Assembly: GCA_024734555.1 (NCBI GenBank)
Contig: JANPWX010000204.1
Location: 1,256,958 to 1,320,957 of the forward strand
Origin: Trochalopteron elliotii
Lineage: Eukaryota; Chordata; Aves; Passeriformes; Leiothrichidae
Length of the DNA stretch: 64,000 nt
Reading direction: 5' to 3'
The notes beneath the pieces are model-generated. The model did not search any database and had not been told where the DNA came from. It saw only the letters and a program-made list of their open reading frames with translations. The position numbers and the translations under genes were made by a program. This document shows, one piece after another, positions 38,401 to 51,000 of the stretch (position 1 is its first letter; every line of letters begins with the position of its first letter).

Positions 38401-38871
38401 GAAGTGATGGAGGGAAAATATGCTATGGGAAAAAGAACCAAGGATGGTATAAGAACCACAGATTCCTGCTTGACATTTTCTCACAAAGTTTTAGTTTGAA
38501 ATGCAAGCATCTAAACTGAAAAAATCTGCTCTGGACTAGCTGTAAACTGCAAATATCTACAAATATCTACAAATATATATACCTGTCATAGTGTTTCCCA
38601 CACATTTTCACATAAATATTTGCAGCGTAAATATTTTTAAGGCTGCAAACTTATTTGGGTTTTTTTCTCCTTTCTCAAGTAAGTATTAAAAATCAATTAA
38701 CTTTCATTTACCCACTCACACTTAGGTGTCTTGCTGGAAGTTTGTGATGGAGAATTACATAACACTGAAATTATAATGTAATAGAGAAGTCTAAGGGGAA
38801 GAAATATTTTGAGATGGCCTTCTAAGACATTAATTATTTTGGAGAAGAGCAGTGTGACAGCATATACTTAC
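35432..38871 (-). other. LEG1: LEG1 intron 2
   Basis: Donor T/GTAAGT and acceptor TTACAG. The intron is AT-rich. An AATAAA in a + strand transcript-like stretch lies near 37074, without other support. No repeat family is recognised. Confidence 0.8.
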
Positions 38872-38958
38872 AGGACCACCAGCTTCTTACAGATTGGCAC
38901 AGCAGCTCTCCATTTTCATAGCCACAGGAAGTCCCACCAGAATGATCTGCTAACCTAC
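38872..38958 (-). CDS. LEG1: LEG1 exon 2 (87 bp, symmetric)
   Basis: Found by searching the - strand for the family motif. The acceptor tgattcattcag and donor TCCT/GTAAGT bound exactly 87 bases, phase 1 to phase 1 (residues 108-137). It codes RLADHSGGTSCGYENGELLC and QSVRSWWS. This matches the human segment RLADPTRRTNCGYESGDHMC...SVDSWWAD, as I recall it, in length and in both cysteines. The motif SCGYENG....C...VRSWW is the most diagnostic part of LEG1. Because both ends are in phase 1, skipping the exon would keep frame but lose the cysteine pair. A gene finder could easily miss it, because exon 1 joins exon 3 in frame without it. Confidence 0.93.
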
Positions 38959-41900
38959 CTGAATGAATCAAATAAAATAATACAACAAATACTTCTCAAA
39001 CTTTTCACCCAAGAAATCCCACTGAGATGAAAAAATATAAAGGAATAAAGCATGCAGACTTTTGGTTAGAGAAGCAAAACAATTACTGTTGCTTTGCTTC
39101 ATAAACTACTGTTCCTAGAGTAGTTGAGTTTCTCAGCGCATAGTAATTTGTGTTTTACAGTTTGAGTCATCCCTCACTGTAAATGTATTCTGTGAATTTA
39201 TTGAACTGTTTGAAATCAGGATTTTGCAGTATTTTTACTGAGATATAAATATACATTCACATACAGACATGAACACATGCATAGCTGAAGCATCATTTCT
39301 AATAGATGTAAGGCTGCTAGGTCAGGAGAGCTGCTTAATGAGCAAAATAGCACAAACTAAATGTGCTAGTAATTGTCTCACCTAATTGGGTTGTGTGATA
39401 CAGAATCACTTCCAGTTTAATCATGCAGACAAACATGGCCTTACTGTGAAGCTAAGCATGCAAACATTGTTGTAATTAATTAGCAAAGTTTGCAAGCATC
39501 TGTGCTGTAGAAAACATACAAGACATTTCACAATTATTCATGACAGAATATTTTACTTTAAGCACGTGGCATGAAGAAATAGCCTAAGTCCTGAAAGAAT
39601 ACCATACGTGTACATTAAGTGTCGTCATGCAGAGTGTCAGGAAGTCTGCTCTAAGTGCACGACACGCAACCATGGCCTTGTGCAATGGCTTGAGCTATTC
39701 CAGAAGCTCCCAAATTCTGCCCTGCAGAGCACTTGCTCTCTGACAAGTCAGCTGAATAATGGCAGTGTCATTTCTGTCAGATTAGAACTAAACCTCATTA
39801 CCAAACCAAATTTTCTGATACTTTTACTCAAGAAGAAGAGATGATCATGAACAATGTGCATACAAATTATCCTAATTATTCTCCCTAGCTGACTGGGCAG
39901 AGCTTGTGCTTCGGGGCATGCTAGCTACTCAAACCCATATCTTTCAGTAGCCAAGCTCTGAGAACATGAACTTGTAATGATGAGGATTGCAATTCAACCC
40001 TTTTTTTTTTAATGAAGATTATATTTTTTAATATTTACAGAAGGATTAAATTTTTCAAGATTTTACTTCAAGAGAGACTGTCAAAAAACAGGCAGCAATA
40101 GATCACTGGTGTGCAATGGGAAGGATAAAGGCTAGAGAAGAAAAAGAAGACAAAATGTTGCAAAAGAATTGTACATGAGGTTTACTGTTACATGAGATTT
40201 ACATGAGGTTTACTGCTTACATGAGGTTTATTGTTAGCCTTGGTGTTTTGAAAAAATGAAGATTTCCCAGGCAGTATCAGTGATAATTTTATGATAGGTA
40301 GAAATTGGAGCTGGAAGTATTAACTGCACTTACAGGTCTCCATACCATTTTTGCATTTTTGTTGTCTCTGCTCCCTCTTATTGCCTGTGCTTAGCATGAT
40401 TGTTACTTCAGCCTTCAGGTCTACCCAAGCTAATCTGTGTTGACTGTATTGACTTCCAGCTGTGTTGTTGGTAACTAAGTGCAACCTCATCAGCAAGATT
40501 TCGCCACTATTTTTTTGTGGAAATGTTGTTACTGAAAGTGGTAAATGTAGTTATTCTCATCTTGCTGATGAAGAGCTCGCAGCACATCCTCCACTTAGCT
40601 GTAGAATTCTTTTAGCAACAGTTATCACCAAATTCTCCTTCAGGTGTTCCTTTACCAGATTTGCAGTTCCCTTGTCCTCTAAAGTATCATTTAAAAGTTT
40701 TCATTCTAAACTTTGCTTTTACAAAGGGAGTAAATGCATTTCTGAACTTTGAAAAAACCCCAGCATTTATATCATGAAAGAAGATCTCAAATTATCCTGA
40801 CACGATCTACCTTTGATTTGCATAACCTGTGCTTTATCAGTTTTTTTATCTAGTGCCATGTCATTAAATATTCTTTCCTCTGTACTTATTCTAACGTCTT
40901 GTTTACTGCTCATGTAAAACAAATAAATATATGTGTCCTTATCTCTCTTTTACTTCTTAAATAGACACAACCTTTCCTGCTCTTCAGACATACAATACCA
41001 CACGAATTTTTCTTAAAGTCCTTGATCCTGGATTTGTACTTCTGTCTGTGAAGTGGGGGTAGAGACTACCCTGTTTCCTCAGTTTCTGTAGGTGGGACTC
41101 TCAGTTTAGCTCCACCTCCCAAGTGAACAATTTCTGCTTCTACAATCTCATTCCTAACAGCCATGATGTCTCAAGATCTTTGTCTCTGCTGTAAACTTAG
41201 GCAAATTACTGATTTCATTTTATGTTCCTGAGTGGATTATTGCAAATCTTTGTACCACTCTTATTAAGTAACAGTTTCACTTGTTCTCTTTGGTTTATAC
41301 AGAACTATACCCATAAAAATATTCTCTCAGTAACATAACTTTCAGGACCAGATAGAACTGTTAATTCTACAAATTTTGTAATATTTTCAAAGTTCTGTTG
41401 TTTTGCACCATGAACTCAAATTCTGCTTTTGTTTGCCCAAGCTTATTATGTTGATATACAAATGCTTCAGTCATTCCTCATTAATGTATCCCACTACCTA
41501 TCTGGATTAGATTTAGCCCTTTGCTAAACTCACTACTGTATGCACCAGAATTATGTCATATTTTGTCCCTTAACCATTTATCCTTCAACTTCTCATATAT
41601 TTTTTACTGTAAAACTACTTCCAGCTATGTGAAATTTCTCCTTTTAATGTTTTTTTAAACTTCTGATCACGTCAATTTAAAAACATATCTTCTTTGTCTA
41701 AGTGTCAGTCCTATGACTCTTTAGCAGGTGACATCTTTACCATCTATGCAACAAGGGGCAAATCTTCCTCTCACAAATTATATCCCTCATTTCTGCTTGG
41801 AAATTGTCACTGCAACAAAGTACATCCTCACTTTGTGGATGAAGCCATACTCCACAACTCCTCCTTTCCAGCGGGTCACCACTCAACTGTAGCTGCTGCA

Positions 41901-43218
41901 CTGAGTTATCTTTGCCTCTGCCACACACTGGGTCAGTTCTTCTGCTGTACCAACCATCCTTTTCATCTGCTCTTCTTTTTGTATACATAAAGAAGAGAAA
42001 GAGAAAAAAGCTTACCTAAACTCCAGCCAAATTCTTTTTGTTGCTATCTGTTTGCCAGGTAGTTTCCCACTTGAATTTTGCTTACTCACTTGTTTTCCTC
42101 ATTTTGACTTAGAAGCAAATTTTCTATTAGGTGTGACTAAATGCTGGCAGCCTTCCTTCACCACCAGCTGCAGGACCTCTGTCTTCTCTCAAACCTACAG
42201 TGTCACCCAAACCACCACTACATGAAACTACAGGTTACATCCAGTAAAGAAAACAACAGACGGCTGCATTCGTTTACCCCTTGTTACCATCAGGTACAAG
42301 TTTCTGAAAACCTCATTGTCTCATATTTCCTTCTCCCCAGCTTTTCTGTCTGCTAGAACAAAGCAAGTCAACTCTGGCTTTGAATATAAAGCTACAGAGA
42401 CTGCTGTGAGTGAAGCAGTCTGTGAGAGAACGGGTTCTCTGATAAAGCCAGATATCTCTGATAAGATACTGGAACCTCAGCCTTAAGGGACCTTTCACAT
42501 GTGTTTCTGTGTCTTCTCCCCTGGCAGGGACAACAAGCAAACCAGAATGACTGCCCTAGACAACAACCAACTTTTAGGTGATAAACGCTCAGAACCTGGA
42601 CATAATTTAAAACAAAACCAAACCAAATAACCAAACAAACCCCACAAAAAAGCAAACAAAGAAAACCCCAACAAACAGAAAAAAATTCATTTTTGTAAAA
42701 AACTATTTAGAAAATAAGGAGGCTACTTCTAAACTGATCATGAAGAATAAACAGAAATAAGTTCTCAGAGGGAGACATGGACTTTCAAATATCTGTCTTA
42801 GAAATTAAACTCAAACCACCTCTAGAAGCTTGTAATATTAACAAACATAAAAGCCTATTAGTTAATAATTTAAGAACTGTAGAATGCATGCCCTGAAATC
42901 TGTCTACATAAACTGAAGCAACTGGGAATGCCTTTCTAAAGATTTTTAGTTAGCTGAAATATTGCCCATCTATACCACAAATTTGGATTCTGACCTCTTC
43001 CTATAAGGAATTTTAATAGCTATTGCTAAACAAGGTAAGGATGTTCATTCAGCATTTCTTTTTCAAATTGTCAACTTTGTCAAAGTTTATACAGTCTGAG
43101 GGTATACTGGGCTTGTGAGGCAGAAACCTTGGAAAGCAAACCTCTAAGCAGGTAGAGAGGTACCTCTACCTCTGGTACGCACTTTGCTAATCCAACATTT
43201 TAAGGAAATAATTCATAC
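38959..43218 (-). other. LEG1: LEG1 intron 1
   Basis: The longest LEG1 intron, with donor ACAG/GTATGA and acceptor ATTCAG. It contains a short tandem array around 40172-40235. I recognise no other repeat or gene; open frames at 41694-41990 and 42392-42655 have no known homology. Confidence 0.8.
40172..40235 (+). repeat. Imperfect short tandem array
   Basis: Three near-identical copies of tacatgaggtttactgtt with small spacers and one partial copy (tacatgagattt) lie within about 64 bp. This is a simple local duplication inside LEG1 intron 1. Confidence 0.85.
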
Positions 43219-43540
43219 CTGTACGATATTGCCACCCATGCTGCAATGGTAATCCCCAGAGAATATTGCCACTGTTTTGTGGTCCAAAGGCAACAAAATA
43301 TTTGGCTGAAGCATTTAGCAAGCTCTTATACACTCCCAGTCGATCTTGATAGTTCCAAGCATTGATGACAATTTTGTTGTCCTTTACTGGAAAATCCAGC
43401 AGATTTTCAGGGGCCAGGTCCCACAGAGGGGGATAGACATCTTCTCCAGTGACATCGTTTTCACTCCATGCTGCAGCAGTCGCAGGACTCAGGGTGACAG
43501 CCACGACAAGAAGAGCATGTATGCCAAAGCAGGGCCACAT
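43219..43540 (-). CDS. LEG1: LEG1 exon 1: start, signal peptide and N-terminus
   Basis: LEG1 (liver-enriched gene 1, C6orf58) is a secreted glycoprotein family. It is needed for liver growth in zebrafish, and the monotreme milk protein MLP is a member. I start at ATG 43540 because MWPCFGIHALLVVAVTLSPA reads at once as a signal peptide (cleavage likely near residue 24) and a TATA-like box lies about 40 bases upstream. An in-frame ATG at 43564 would add eight polar residues ahead of it. The mature part contains DVYPPLWDLAPENLLDF, then KIVINAWNYQDRLGVYKSLL and NILWGLPLQHGWQYRTG. The last block is the family signature. N76 in LNASAK is a possible glycosylation site. The exon ends in phase 1 at ACAG/GTATGA. 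All six exons total 1095 nt, 364 residues plus stop, with no breaks. Confidence 0.95.
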
Positions 43541-43578
43541 TGTGAAGGTTTGTGACCCAGGCACTTGTGGCTGCAGGG

Positions 43579-43585
43579 CTTTTAT
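43579..43585 (-). promoter_or_regulatory. LEG1: LEG1 TATA-like box
   Basis: cttttat on the + strand gives ATAAAAG on the - strand, in the context cccgataaaagccc. Its right edge is 39 bases upstream of the start codon. A transcription start about 25-30 bases downstream would leave a very short 5' UTR. Confidence 0.6.
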
Positions 43586-43614
43586 CGGGAAAGGTGAGGG
43601 CTGGGCAAAAAGGC

Positions 43615-43621
43615 TGACTCA
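43615..43621. promoter_or_regulatory. AP-1-type site upstream of LEG1
   Basis: TGACTCA, within gctgactcagac, is a perfect AP-1 core extended toward a Maf/NF-E2 half-site. It lies about 30 bases upstream of the TATA-like box. Short motifs occur by chance, so the support is mainly its position. Confidence 0.4.
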
Positions 43622-46600
43622 GACACACAAGTCTTTGTCTCCCTTCCCTCTTCCCGGCCGCAACCTTGAGGGGAGTCGTCGGACTAACAACGGTGAGTAA
43701 TGCTTTGTCCTCTGTGTGGGATCTAAGGAGCACCAGCAAAGGTTTAAGAGGAAACAATCTAATCAGAAAATGTCCAAATCCATGCTATCCATGACATGCA
43801 CACATTTCCAAATGGTTGAGGTGCTACAATACTGATTGTGTAGCTACGCTATCAAGCTGCCTGTGTCCATGTTTCTCACTAGCTGTCAGCTTCCCTTTCC
43901 CCAGCCCAGTTCCTTTGGAAACAGAAAGGGGCAACAGTGGCAGAGATCTCACCTCAACACACAAGCTGTGGCTGAGATATTCTGAGGAGGGCTCCAGACA
44001 CTGACAAAAAAGCAGCAGTGACATGCTGCTGCTGGTGCTGCCATTGTCAGCTTGGTCTTTCAGCCTTGGGACAACTGCCTGCAGCCTTCAGGTCATGAGA
44101 GTGTTGGAAGCAGCCAGATCAGCCTGCCTTCAGGCCACATAGCACCTGGCAAGCTCCACTTTTAGTTCTGGTTTGTCTTGTGTGGAAATGGTCATGATTA
44201 TAATGTTCTAAGGTCTCCTGTCATACCTCCATGATCCTGTAGACTCCAAAGGGAGCACAAAGGCCATGCCTCCAGCGATAAAATTGGTGTCCAAGGTGTA
44301 CTCCAACAAAAGTGAACCTGTCCAGCTGCCTCCATCTCACCTACTTCGGAGTTCTAGGACTTTATTATCTTCAGCTGCTTTTTCTCAGATAAGCAATGGT
44401 TTCAAAAGAAAAGTCAGCAAACAAACACGTGGTTTGTTATCTCTGTAGTCTTTTATTTGCATGAGAAAAATTGCAAATGCTGCCTTTCTCTGAAGTAATT
44501 TTGTGAGTTTCAGTTGGGCTCTGTGTGCCCAAGTACCTTAAACCCGTGGGTGGGAGCAAGTCAAAACTGGCTGCAAACTTCTGATAGTAAATTCAAAGGA
44601 AATGTATCACTTCGATTCAAAATTTTTCCATATACTCTATTTATTAAGAAGACTTTCTGGTAAATAGCAGACATTTCCAATGATCACTTATAACTTTTTG
44701 GTATGCTACTGAGAGAGAAACCCAAAGGATTTTGAAATACAGTGTTCATCAGAGATTAACAGAGATTTGATCATGCTGCATTGAAGAAGTTTCAAAAAAT
44801 CAAGTTGTTCTTTCATTAAATTCTATGGATGGTATTTATCTAACCCAAATGTGGGTGTTTAAACATTGTCCTAGCTATGTAGATTCCCTTGATAACCAAA
44901 TCAGAGAATCAGGCATATCCAGAATGTAACTCATTTAAAACACATTTCTGAAAGATGTATTGTTCCTGACTGACTGTAGAGGGACTGTCTATCTTTAGAC
45001 ATAGAAAAAATATTTTTAGATTAAATAAAATCAATATTCTTTTTATTACTTTTCTGAAATAATATCTGATCTATATTATGAAATAATAATTTCTGAAATT
45101 TTTTGAAAGGTACTTCTTTTTTTTTTTTTTTCCTTGAAATAAGGCATTCTATTAAATAATCCTGAGGACAAATGCCAAGAACTGTGCCGGTTTCATATAT
45201 ATACATATATCTATTAGGCTCTTATTGAGGCAATGGGCAGTAAGGCTCACACTTAAAAAGGAAGGATGGTGAAAGGCATCAGCTAAGGCACAAAATAAAT
45301 GGAGGAAACCTGTGACTCTATGAAATAAAAGGCACAAAATTCATAATTGCACTAAATTTTATTTAGGAACATGAAAGCGTAAGTAGGAGTGGTTGGCTTT
45401 TTTTTTTTTTTTTTAATCATCACTGAAACAAGTGTCCAAATTGGGAAGCTAAAATCCTTCTGTTTTTCTTTAGTCAAAGAAAACCAGTTTTCTTTAGTTT
45501 CACTTTAGTCAAAGTGAATTCTTCTAATGAAAGATACCAGACATTTGTATTACATGAGTGATTTTGCTTAAGGTACCTAAGGTAAGGAGAGATGAATAAA
45601 CACCTTCGCTTTTTTTTTTTTGTAGAGATACCATATATTTACATCCTCATGGCAGATTACCTGGTAGTGTACTACTGGTTCCATGTTTGTATGGAACTTT
45701 ATTGTGCATGAAAAACTATTCTCCTGCTCTGCCATCTAGGAAGGCAAACTCTACTAACACTGACCTGGGCAGGCATGAAAATATTAATGACTAGTATAAA
45801 TGCAAAAATACACTCTCTCAAAAGACTTTTAATACAGAATTGAGATAAATTAATGACATAATTCTTGTTTTATATCAATTTTTGAGCTATTTGATAGAAA
45901 AAATATTGTTTTATATACTAAATGGGAAATAATGAACAAGAATACATCTACTTAGACAGGCTGCTGAGTCCCTTCACTTTTAGAAATTTCAGCCTCTTGC
46001 CTTATTGTGGTAATAAAAGGACTTCAATAACCCAGTTAATCTTTAAAGAGTCAACAATAATTTTTATTAATATAACAAAAATTCTTCCTGAAAAAATATT
46101 ATAGATCAATTTCTAGATCTTACTTCATATTTGCACTTATCTGTGTGTGCAAACAAGTTGCTGAAGTTTCTGTAAGACTTTAGGGACAAGAGCTTTCCTT
46201 TGAGAAATATCTGAGCTGGTGTTTCCAGTTTGGAATCCAGTCCAGTTGGTTTGGCTGTCCTGAGGGGGTAGAGGGGAGGGTACATGTGATGTAAATTGGA
46301 CTTGAGTGGTGTTGGTGTTGGGTGTTGAGTCATAGCAGCCCTCCAGGGATGTCAGCATTTTAAGCAAGGGGGGGATTAAGAAAGACTATTAGTAATGTCA
46401 ACACCACTATTCACCACTCTGGTAGCAAGTACCCTACTCAGTTACTCACTAAGGATGTTAAGAGACATTGCAGCAGAATCACATGCTGGAAAAGACTGTA
46501 GGATATGATAGGTGGTAATTTCAGGTCTGATATGTAATTATCAATTTTCAGAAAGAATGCTGAAGTTTTCAAGTGGGCTACAGATTTTGCTTCAAGACAA

Positions 46601-47464
46601 CTGCAGAAAGGCTAATAAGCATCAATTAGATTAGTTGAGGTGACCACAAGAAGAAATGGCAGCCCTAAGCCCCCAAATGATCAAATCATATGGTTCCTCC
46701 ATCCTGACTGGATACACTGAGGAAGGAGCTGGAAAGCCAGTAAGGAGGGAGCATCAGTATTCCCAGCAGAATTAATTCAGAGCTGATACAGAGTTTTGCA
46801 GGTGAGAAACCTTTGGGTAAGCTGGGGATGTTATTATCCTTCTGCCACACAAAATGGGAAAGGAAGGGTTTGCCCACCTCATTTTAGAGTAACAGTCCTA
46901 AGAGGAAGAATAATGAGTTTTCATTTAGATGGGATATTGGTATGAGCCTCCCTGTCACATGGCACCTTTTTTCATGCCCTGACACTCCCACCAATAATTG
47001 TGGGTACCCCTTGACTGTGATCTGTTTCAGGAAAAAAACCAATTAACTGTAGGTAAAAGTATTTTTCATGTGTTTCACTGAATAAGCTTAAAGCAGTGGA
47101 TAAATTTAGGTTTCCTACTAATCTCTGTTGTTATTATCCACAGCTATTGTCTTGAACAGACTTTCTATTTCTTTTTGTCGCAGGCCTTTAGTATCTGGCA
47201 GGGAGGATCTCTCTGGCTTCAGTATCCTCCAGCAAAACCCCTTAACAGGGGTATAAAAGGGTTTATAAATTGCTGCCGCTGTTGCTGTGAGTAAAGGTCA
47301 TCAGCCAAACCCTGTGGTCACATGAGTGGACCCAACCACTAATGCAGCAAGGTGTGTTGTGGTAGGAGCATCAGGCACATGAGGGGAAATTACACTCTGT
47401 GTATAGTGGGTCTAGCAGGTGGTGCTGCATCATCATATCCGGGCTCCTTCCTACATTCTTGGCA

Positions 47465-47500
47465 CTAACATTTCTTCTTCTTCTTCTTCTCCTTCTCCAT
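47465..47500 (+). repeat. TTC microsatellite
   Basis: A short run of cttcttcttcttcttctcc units. It produces a Lys-rich chance frame on the opposite strand. Confidence 0.85.
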
Positions 47501-47985
47501 TCTTGTGTTGTCTATTAATCCCTTTCTCCCCTCTGCAAAAAGCCTTCCTGTGTTCCCTGCTGATCTTGCCTCATCAAAAAGAGTAACCTGTGCTGAAGAT
47601 CCTGACAATTCAGTGTATAAATTGTGATTAATCAGCACACAGAGAAATACCAGATTCATATCTGTGGTGGAATTTTACCGTATGCAATTTTTCTTTCCCA
47701 GACAAAGCAGTATTCTTTCCATGAGGCTGGCTGGGTGGAAGTCTGGCCGGACAAATAGCTACAAAGCCAAATGTAAATCCTACATTTCCAGAGCTTCAGT
47801 TAATAAAAGAAGATTAATTACCACCAAGGTAAGAATATGGATAGAGGAGCAAGCTACACACAAGATGTGTAATGGGTACCTGGTGGCATCCTAGGTGTAC
47901 TTTCCAGATCACAGTGCTCCAGAGGAGTCAAGACCATACTCAAATTTCCTGAACAGGCTTGCTTGCAGGACCAATGTTAAGATGT

Positions 47986-48025
47986 GCACATATACATATA
48001 TATATACACATATATATATACACAT

Positions 48026-48066
<41 letters not shown>
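47986..48066 (+). repeat. Compound TA/CA microsatellite
   Basis: Alternating (TA)n and (CA)n blocks, ending in a pure TA run of about 24 bases. The Tyr/Ile/His-rich frames across it are artefacts. Confidence 0.95.
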
Positions 48067-51000
48067 AAAGCAACCAGCCAATAAAAAACCCCCACATTTA
48101 TCAGACCCAAACCAGAAAGATTTGAATTAACCTATAATTTTCATTTTTAAAACAGTATTATGGAGGTATATTTAGTTTAGAGATTAGTTCAGATTATACC
48201 ATAATCTTCACTGTTTTTTTATCTTCAGCTTGAAGGTGAAGCTGATCACAGAGTCAGATATCTGTACAATTTAGCACCTACGGCCTGGTCTTCAGCATCC
48301 CCTCTTCAACACCTACCATAAAATATTTCAGCCTTATTTTCACAGTGTGGTGGAATTCACTCCATTGAGTCAGACTATACAAGAGCTCCACTCACTGAAA
48401 CACATACTTAAAAGTTGATATGACCAAAATACAGAGATATACTCCTGAGAACATCTGAGTTGTAAACACCTGTTTAAGGGACAAAGATGATAGTAAATTT
48501 TTAATATAATATGTCTATTTTTTCTTAGAAATTATTGTCAAATACAACTGTAAGACTCCTTATGAAGCTAAGGCAATCTTTTGGCTGTTTGTTTGTATAT
48601 CACCAGGGAAAGAGTAAACTGCAGCAAAAAATTACTAGAATCACATTGTGAGTTGACACATTTTTCAATCTGTCATTAATAATGCATTCATTTATAAGAC
48701 AAATAAACTGAATCTTCACTTATAATTTTAGCATGACATTTTATTTAGATGAAAATGAGAATAACTAATTAGAAAAAATCAGATTAATGGAAAAGATTCA
48801 TTAAAAGAAAGACACAAATATCCAAATCAGTTAATCTGTGGCTAGATGCTAGTGCTCAGATTTACTGATGTGGAGTATGCAAAATGACTGCATCAATTAG
48901 AAACTTGGACCAAAACAGCTTTTTTTTTTGCCATTTGGAAGGAGTAAACAATTAATTCAGGAATTAAAATCAGTTCTCAATACTCAGAGACTGCAGAGAA
49001 AATTTTAAGAAGACTGTCAACCATCTTCTTCCAGCTGCAGCCATTTTCCTTAGACTGAAAAATAAAAGGGAGGGGGAGGGGAGAAGTTCTCTTGCAAGAA
49101 AGGAAAGGAGAGCTAACAAAAACATTTCTCAAAGAAACAGATTAATCTTCATTGTGCAAGCAAGAAAAATAAATTTTAGTACAAGACAACTGGAAAGAAA
49201 TGTTGTAAAATAAAACATGAGGTATAAATTAGACTCATATTTATTGCCCAATTTTGCTTCTGTCATGGGAAAGAATAACACTGTTGTTGTTTCTAATTGA
49301 TATTCTGCATTGGTATACAACACACTATTTTGGTTCTGCTGTTCATTTGCAATGAGTGAGGAAATAAGGGTGATTCTCAAGAAAAACAGATTTCAGTCTC
49401 ATTTAGAGAAGTCTGAATAACTCACAAAAAATGAATTCCAAACCTGTTTGATTAAAGTAAAATGCATATTCAACATATAATTCCTAAACCAAATCAGTCA
49501 TTTTTGAAACATAATTATGGTACTATAAACCCAGAAAAGGTGTGTAAGGAGTAAATATGTGCATGGATAGGTATTAAAAGACAAAAATGACTGGGTATTC
49601 ACAGATGCTTGCACAACAAAGCTAACATTGAAATGAGACCTAATGATAGTATATGGAGAGATGTCACATCAACAAGTTGAGAGATGACAGAAAAAAAAAA
49701 TTTCAAACAATATTTTTTCTGGAAAACATAAATATTCTCATTGCCCAGTTTTTCATGCTTTTCCTTCCCTTGACTTTTTAAAGCACACCCCAAACTCCAG
49801 TACCTGGAAGCTCCTAAGAACTCTGCTTCTGAGATTTCTCACATGATTTCACACATATCAATATCAGTTCCAGGATGCAAGTGTCCAGTGCATAAAGATT
49901 CATGTGAAATTCATTTCCTGTATCTGACAGCCACTGCTGATATTATAAAGCAAACATAAATATGACTAAGGTCCACAAAGACCACCAAGTTTGGGACCAT
50001 AAAAAAATCCCTGAGGCACACAGCTGGGCAGCTATTGCAGGACAGAAGTTTCTAGTCCACTGTCACAAGTCAAAAATTAGGCCTTGGATTATCAAAAGGA
50101 TGCAAGCAAAGCATGTGTTTAGTTTTAAATAGGTTTGAAAGGAATTCATTTTGCCCCTAGGTGTTCCTATCAAATAAAAACCTCTGATGACTCTCTGATT
50201 TCCCTAGAAAAAATGTCCAGCTTCCCAAACATTCCTGGCCTGTTCTGAAGTGCCATTTCCTCAAATGAGTGTGTCCCATGACCTTACTCATCTTGAGTCA
50301 TACTTAATTGTCCCATTTAATTCTCATCAAGAAGAAAAGAATAGTTTTTTTGATAAAAAGATATGCCTCCCTCGGTCTCCCATCTGGCTGGCTGTCCTGC
50401 TCCTATGTTTTTTTTCCAGTATAACCTCTCTTTGTCTCCTCTCTGCCTGCACCAGCACTTGGGTCCTTCTCTGTGGTCTTTGCAGGGAGCCACAATATGA
50501 TGCTTACTTACAGGGGATGGCATCCAGCAGAAAGAGCCTGGGGAGATGTGATCTGCATTTTTTCTGCTGTTTAAAGGGATAAAGGGAAAAGGGAGCTGCT
50601 GTGCTCCCTAGAAACAGAGATTGCCTTTTCCAGAGTGATGAGACCTGTTGGAGATGCTTAGGAGTATCATTTACACAGATACAAGAATGTCTTACACTGT
50701 AGCCTAGATTTAAAGGAAAGACATAGATACTCTTTTTTCTTCTTCATTTTCTCTTTTTTTGCATTAGCATAGGCCTCTCTGCTGACTGCTCTACACATAA
50801 AAACACAGTACACAGTCAAGAAAAACCAACTTAAAATTTTGAAATCTTAAGCTTTTAAGAAGGAGAAGACAACCCCCCTCCTGAAAAGTGAATATAAGCA
50901 GACATGCTTTATAGAAGGCAGGTTTCTGAACTCTGTGGTGTCCTCCTGGATTTCTATTGCATTTCCTTCTAAGTAATTTAATTTAAAATGCTTAGCCTTG

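Noticed and set aside
35432..43218. Direct joining of LEG1 exon 1 to exon 3
   Set aside because: It keeps frame, but an 87-bp exon at 38872-38958 with the conserved SCGYENG..C motif and good splice sites fits between them and restores the family length.
43346..43700. + strand open frames across LEG1 exon 1
   Set aside because: They mirror the real - strand coding exon and its promoter.
47895..48125. Tyr/Ile/His-rich frames
   Set aside because: Artefacts of the TA/CA microsatellite.
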